A stretch of 8,091 nt of DNA from GCA-2717185 sp047517345. Its GTDB lineage: Bacteria > Pseudomonadota > Alphaproteobacteria > UBA8366 > GCA-2717185. The translations under genes were made by a program, and so were the position numbers. A model generated the notes under the pieces. That model saw nothing but the letters and a program-made list of their open reading frames with translations. It made no database searches and was not told the origin of the DNA. Below, in pieces: positions 6,090-8,091 of this stretch. Numbering within the stretch: the stretch's first letter is position 1; each line of letters begins with the position of its first letter. The stretch is from positions 1 through 8,091 of the forward strand of contig JAKZTB010000067.1 in the NCBI GenBank assembly GCA_047517345.1, given 5' to 3'.

Positions 6090-7151
6090 ATGGCTTACAA
6101 TACACTGATTATGGGCGCGTCGTACGGATCGCTGCTGGCGATCAAGCTGCTGCTCGCCGGGCATTCCACGAAGCTAATCTGCCTTCCCGACGAAGCCGAC
6201 CTAATCAACAAGGAAGGACAACTTGTCCGCATGCCTGTCCGGGGGCGCGACGGCCTCATCGAGATTCACTCCCGCGATCTCCCCGGCACCTTGTCCGCCG
6301 CCGGCCCCGGCGACGTCGATCCGTCCGAATACGACCTGATCGCCCTGGCGATGCAGGAGCCGCAATACCGTTCGCCCGGCGTGCGCGAGCTTCTCGACGC
6401 CGTCGCGAAGTCGGGTAAGCCCTGCATGTCGATCATGAACATGCCGCCGCTGCCCTATCTGGCGCGGATTCCCGGCCTCGATACCGAGTCGTTGAAACAG
6501 TGCTACACCGACCCGACCGTGTGGGCCAGTTTCGATCCCAAACTGATCACGCTGTGCAGCCCCGATCCGCAGGCCTTCCGCCCGCCGCAAGAGAAAACCA
6601 ACGTGCTTCAGGTCAGCCTGCCGACCAATTTCAAGGCGGCGCGGTTCGAGTCCGACGAGCACACGGCCATTCTGCGCGAGATGCAGGCGGATATCGAGGC
6701 CATCCGCTTCGACGACGGGCAAGGCGCGGTCGAATTGCCCGTAAAACTGAAGGTTCATGACTCCGTATTCGTCCCGTTGGCCAAATGGAGCATGTTGCTG
6801 ACGGGGAATTATCGCTGCGTCCAGGAAAATGACATGCAGTCGATCAAGGACGCCGTACACAGCGACATCGAGGAGTCCCGCGCCGTCTATGAATGGGTCT
6901 CGGAGGTATGCCGTGCGATGGGCGCGGATCCGGCGGACCAGGTTCCGTTCGAGAAATACGCCAACGCGGCGAACGGTCTCGCCAAACCGTCTTCGGCGGC
7001 GCGCGCCCTGGCTAACGGCGTGCCGAATATCGAACGCGCCGATTGCCTGGTGAAGACCATCTCGGCGCAAAAGGGCATGCAGAACGATACCGTCGACCGG
7101 ACAGTCGCCATGGTCGAATCCTGGTTGGCGAAAAATCGCGCGGCATCTTGA
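6090..7151 (+). CDS. Divergent ketopantoate reductase (PanE/ApbA)-family dehydrogenase; candidate oxalyl-CoA reductase
   Basis: The 353-aa protein starts with a Rossmann segment (LIMGASYGSLLAIKLLLAGH), then has an ApbA-like C-terminal helical domain with AKWSMLLTGNYRC (Lys232, probable catalytic Lys; Asn240) and KPSSAARALANG (299-310). It is about 50 residues longer than E. coli PanE (303 aa). It departs from true ketopantoate reductases: the glycine loop reads G-A-S-Y-G-S, apparently one residue short of GxGxxG; the Arg after the second strand that usually contacts NADPH phosphate is missing (ICLPDEAD); and the TEIDYxNG motif reads NIERADCL. In Methylobacterium extorquens a PanE-annotated protein, PanE2, is an oxalyl-CoA reductase producing glyoxylate. 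Its place next to oxc/frc makes the same role attractive. An AAAGGGAG RBS lies 8 nt before the ATG. Family is fairly sure; substrate is inference. Confidence 0.75.
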   Translation: MAYNTLIMGASYGSLLAIKLLLAGHSTKLICLPDEADLINKEGQLVRMPVRGRDGLIEIHSRDLPGTLSAAGPGDVDPSEYDLIALAMQEPQYRSPGVRELLDAVAKSGKPCMSIMNMPPLPYLARIPGLDTESLKQCYTDPTVWASFDPKLITLCSPDPQAFRPPQEKTNVLQVSLPTNFKAARFESDEHTAILREMQADIEAIRFDDGQGAVELPVKLKVHDSVFVPLAKWSMLLTGNYRCVQENDMQSIKDAVHSDIEESRAVYEWVSEVCRAMGADPADQVPFEKYANAANGLAKPSSAARALANGVPNIERADCLVKTISAQKGMQNDTVDRTVAMVESWLAKNRAAS

Positions 7152-7176
7152 ACACGCTGGCAGGTAAAGTGCGGAT

Positions 7177-7635
7177 ATGCCGGAGCTGAAGTCCGAATTC
7201 CTGTTCACAATCACCGTAACCGTGACGCAACTGCACGATTTTGGCGATAGGCCTTTCGGTCTGCGGCACTTGGATATGCTGGGCAAGGGCACGTTCGAAG
7301 GGCCGAAACTGCGTGGCGACGTTCTCCCGGGCGGGATCGATCAGAAAATCGTCCGGGCCGATGGCGCCATGACCCCCAACGTACGGCTGGTGTTGCAGAC
7401 CGACGACGAGGCGTTGATCTACATGTACTACACTGGCGTGCGGCACGGCTCGGCGGAGGTCATGCAGCGGATTGCCGACGGCGAGACAGTCGATCCGTCG
7501 GAATATTATTTGCGCAACGCGCCCTTCTTCGAGACGTCCTCGCCAAGATACGATTGGCTGAACCGGATTGTCTCCGTCGGCGTCGGGTATCGCATGCCGG
7601 ATCATGCCGCCTACGACGTGTTCGAAATCCTCTAG
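7177..7635 (+). CDS. DUF3237 (UPF0311) family protein
   Basis: The 152-aa protein shows the conserved DUF3237 pattern: G-K-G-T-F-E-G-P-K-L-R-G (36-47) followed by VLPGGIDQ (49-56), a DG at 62-63, a TDDEALIYMYYTG strand pair (75-87), and the C-terminal FFETSSPRYDWLNR (117-130). It covers the family's usual length and is a compact, mostly beta protein with no signal peptide or membrane segment. The biochemical function of the family is not established to my knowledge; members often lie in catabolic clusters of Proteobacteria. It follows the reductase by 25 bp and precedes the HAD gene by 28 bp, so it is probably in the same transcript. The RBS before ATG 7177 is weak (AGG about 12 nt upstream, GCGG closer), which may mean translational coupling or a low level. 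Confidence 0.82.
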   Translation: MPELKSEFLFTITVTVTQLHDFGDRPFGLRHLDMLGKGTFEGPKLRGDVLPGGIDQKIVRADGAMTPNVRLVLQTDDEALIYMYYTGVRHGSAEVMQRIADGETVDPSEYYLRNAPFFETSSPRYDWLNRIVSVGVGYRMPDHAAYDVFEIL

Positions 7636-7663
7636 ACGGACCAACCATTTTTTAAGGGTCGCG

Positions 7664-8091
7664 ATGGTCGATATCGAAATGTTGAAGCGCGAGGTGAAGG
7701 TGCTGGTCTTCGACCAGTACGGCACCGTTGTCGATATCCAGGGCGGTTTGACGGAAGCTGTCTCCGCCTATTTCAAGGAAAAGAAAACCGATGTCGATCC
7801 AAACCGGTTCGTAACCTGGTGGCGCCGGACGCATTTCGAGAACTCCATGATCGGTTCGCTCTGCGCGCGGGGACACACGTCATACCGCGAGATCGGCCAT
7901 CGCGCGGTGGATTTCACGCTGGAGCGGGCGGGCATCCCGCACACTTCCGCAGAGGTGCAGGCGCTCGTTGCCGAAATCGAGAAGCTGCGGCCATTCCCGG
8001 AAGTGCCCGCGGCGTTGGAAAAACTCGATTCGAAATACCGTATGGCGAACCTATCGAACGGCGACCGCGATATACTGGAGGCCGCGAAGCC
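7664..8091 (+). CDS. Haloacid dehalogenase type II-like HAD hydrolase (3' end outside the window)
   Basis: An open frame of 142 codons runs off the right edge, with an AAGGG RBS (7654-7658) 5 nt before the ATG. Motif I is VFDQYGTVVD with nucleophile Asp17. The residue two positions on is Tyr19, as in L-2-haloacid dehalogenases (DAYGT), not the Asp of HAD phosphatases. An Arg in the cap (WWRRTHFE, Arg54/55) may correspond to the substrate/halide Arg of dehalogenases, and motif II is LSNGD (Ser131-Asn132). Motif III (Lys) and the acidic motif IV lie beyond the window. Known members turn 2-haloacids into 2-hydroxyacids or fluoroacetate into glycolate; many annotated members have unknown substrates. 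Such products lie upstream of glyoxylate and oxalate, which would fit the neighbourhood, but this is speculation. Confidence 0.8.
   Translation, partial: MVDIEMLKREVKVLVFDQYGTVVDIQGGLTEAVSAYFKEKKTDVDPNRFVTWWRRTHFENSMIGSLCARGHTSYREIGHRAVDFTLERAGIPHTSAEVQALVAEIEKLRPFPEVPAALEKLDSKYRMANLSNGDRDILEAAK

Noticed and set aside
6090..7151. Biosynthetic 2-dehydropantoate 2-reductase (panE)
   Set aside because: The glycine loop, the NADPH Arg and the TEIDYxNG motif all deviate, and the gene sits in a catabolic CoA cluster.
6201..7292. Long open frame antisense to the reductase gene (363 codons, minus strand)
   Set aside because: It lies opposite a gene with clear family motifs, its translation is rich in Arg/His with no recognisable domain, and it runs across two plus-strand genes; it is a by-product of GC-rich codon use.
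7636..7663. T6 run (7648-7653) as a possible intrinsic terminator after the DUF3237 gene
   Set aside because: No GC-rich stem precedes the T run, and the next gene's RBS follows immediately.

Overview
The window looks like a piece of a GC-rich (roughly 58% by eye) proteobacterial chromosome, most likely alphaproteobacterial. This rests on protein style, codon use and the gene combination; no rRNA or other taxonomic marker is present, so the lineage is an inference.

Layout. Bases 1-71 hold the first codons of an unidentified minus-strand gene with a strong ribosome binding site (RBS) that lies inside an 11-bp perfect inverted repeat. Bases ~70-600 hold a TPR-type open frame that seems to be the 3' remnant of a larger gene. 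From 714 to the right edge everything runs on the plus strand: a GntR/FCD regulator (714-1397), oxalyl-CoA decarboxylase oxc (1442-3157), a formyl-CoA:oxalate CoA-transferase frc (3200-4444), a stand-alone folate-type formyltransferase/hydrolase (4477-5391), a gamma-carbonic-anhydrase-like hexapeptide protein (5406-5930), a 159-bp gap with an AT-rich tandem repeat, a divergent ketopantoate-reductase-family dehydrogenase (6090-7151), a DUF3237 protein (7177-7635), and the first 142 codons of a haloacid-dehalogenase-type HAD protein (from 7664). Except for the 159-bp gap, spacings from gntR onward are 14-44 bp, so this reads as one or two operons.

How it may work. Frc and Oxc form the classical oxalate cycle: Frc moves CoA from formyl-CoA to oxalate, and Oxc decarboxylates oxalyl-CoA to formyl-CoA and CO2. 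The other genes suggest extra branches. The formyltransferase resembles the N-terminal domain of 10-formyl-THF dehydrogenase and could link formyl groups to the folate C1 pool. The gamma-CA-like protein could hydrate released CO2 or act on CoA thioesters as PaaY does. The PanE-like reductase is a candidate oxalyl-CoA reductase, by analogy with Methylobacterium PanE2, giving glyoxylate for assimilation. These three roles are hypotheses from family and context; the oxc/frc assignments are strong. The DUF3237 and HAD genes have no clear place in the scheme. No oxalate transporter is visible in the window.
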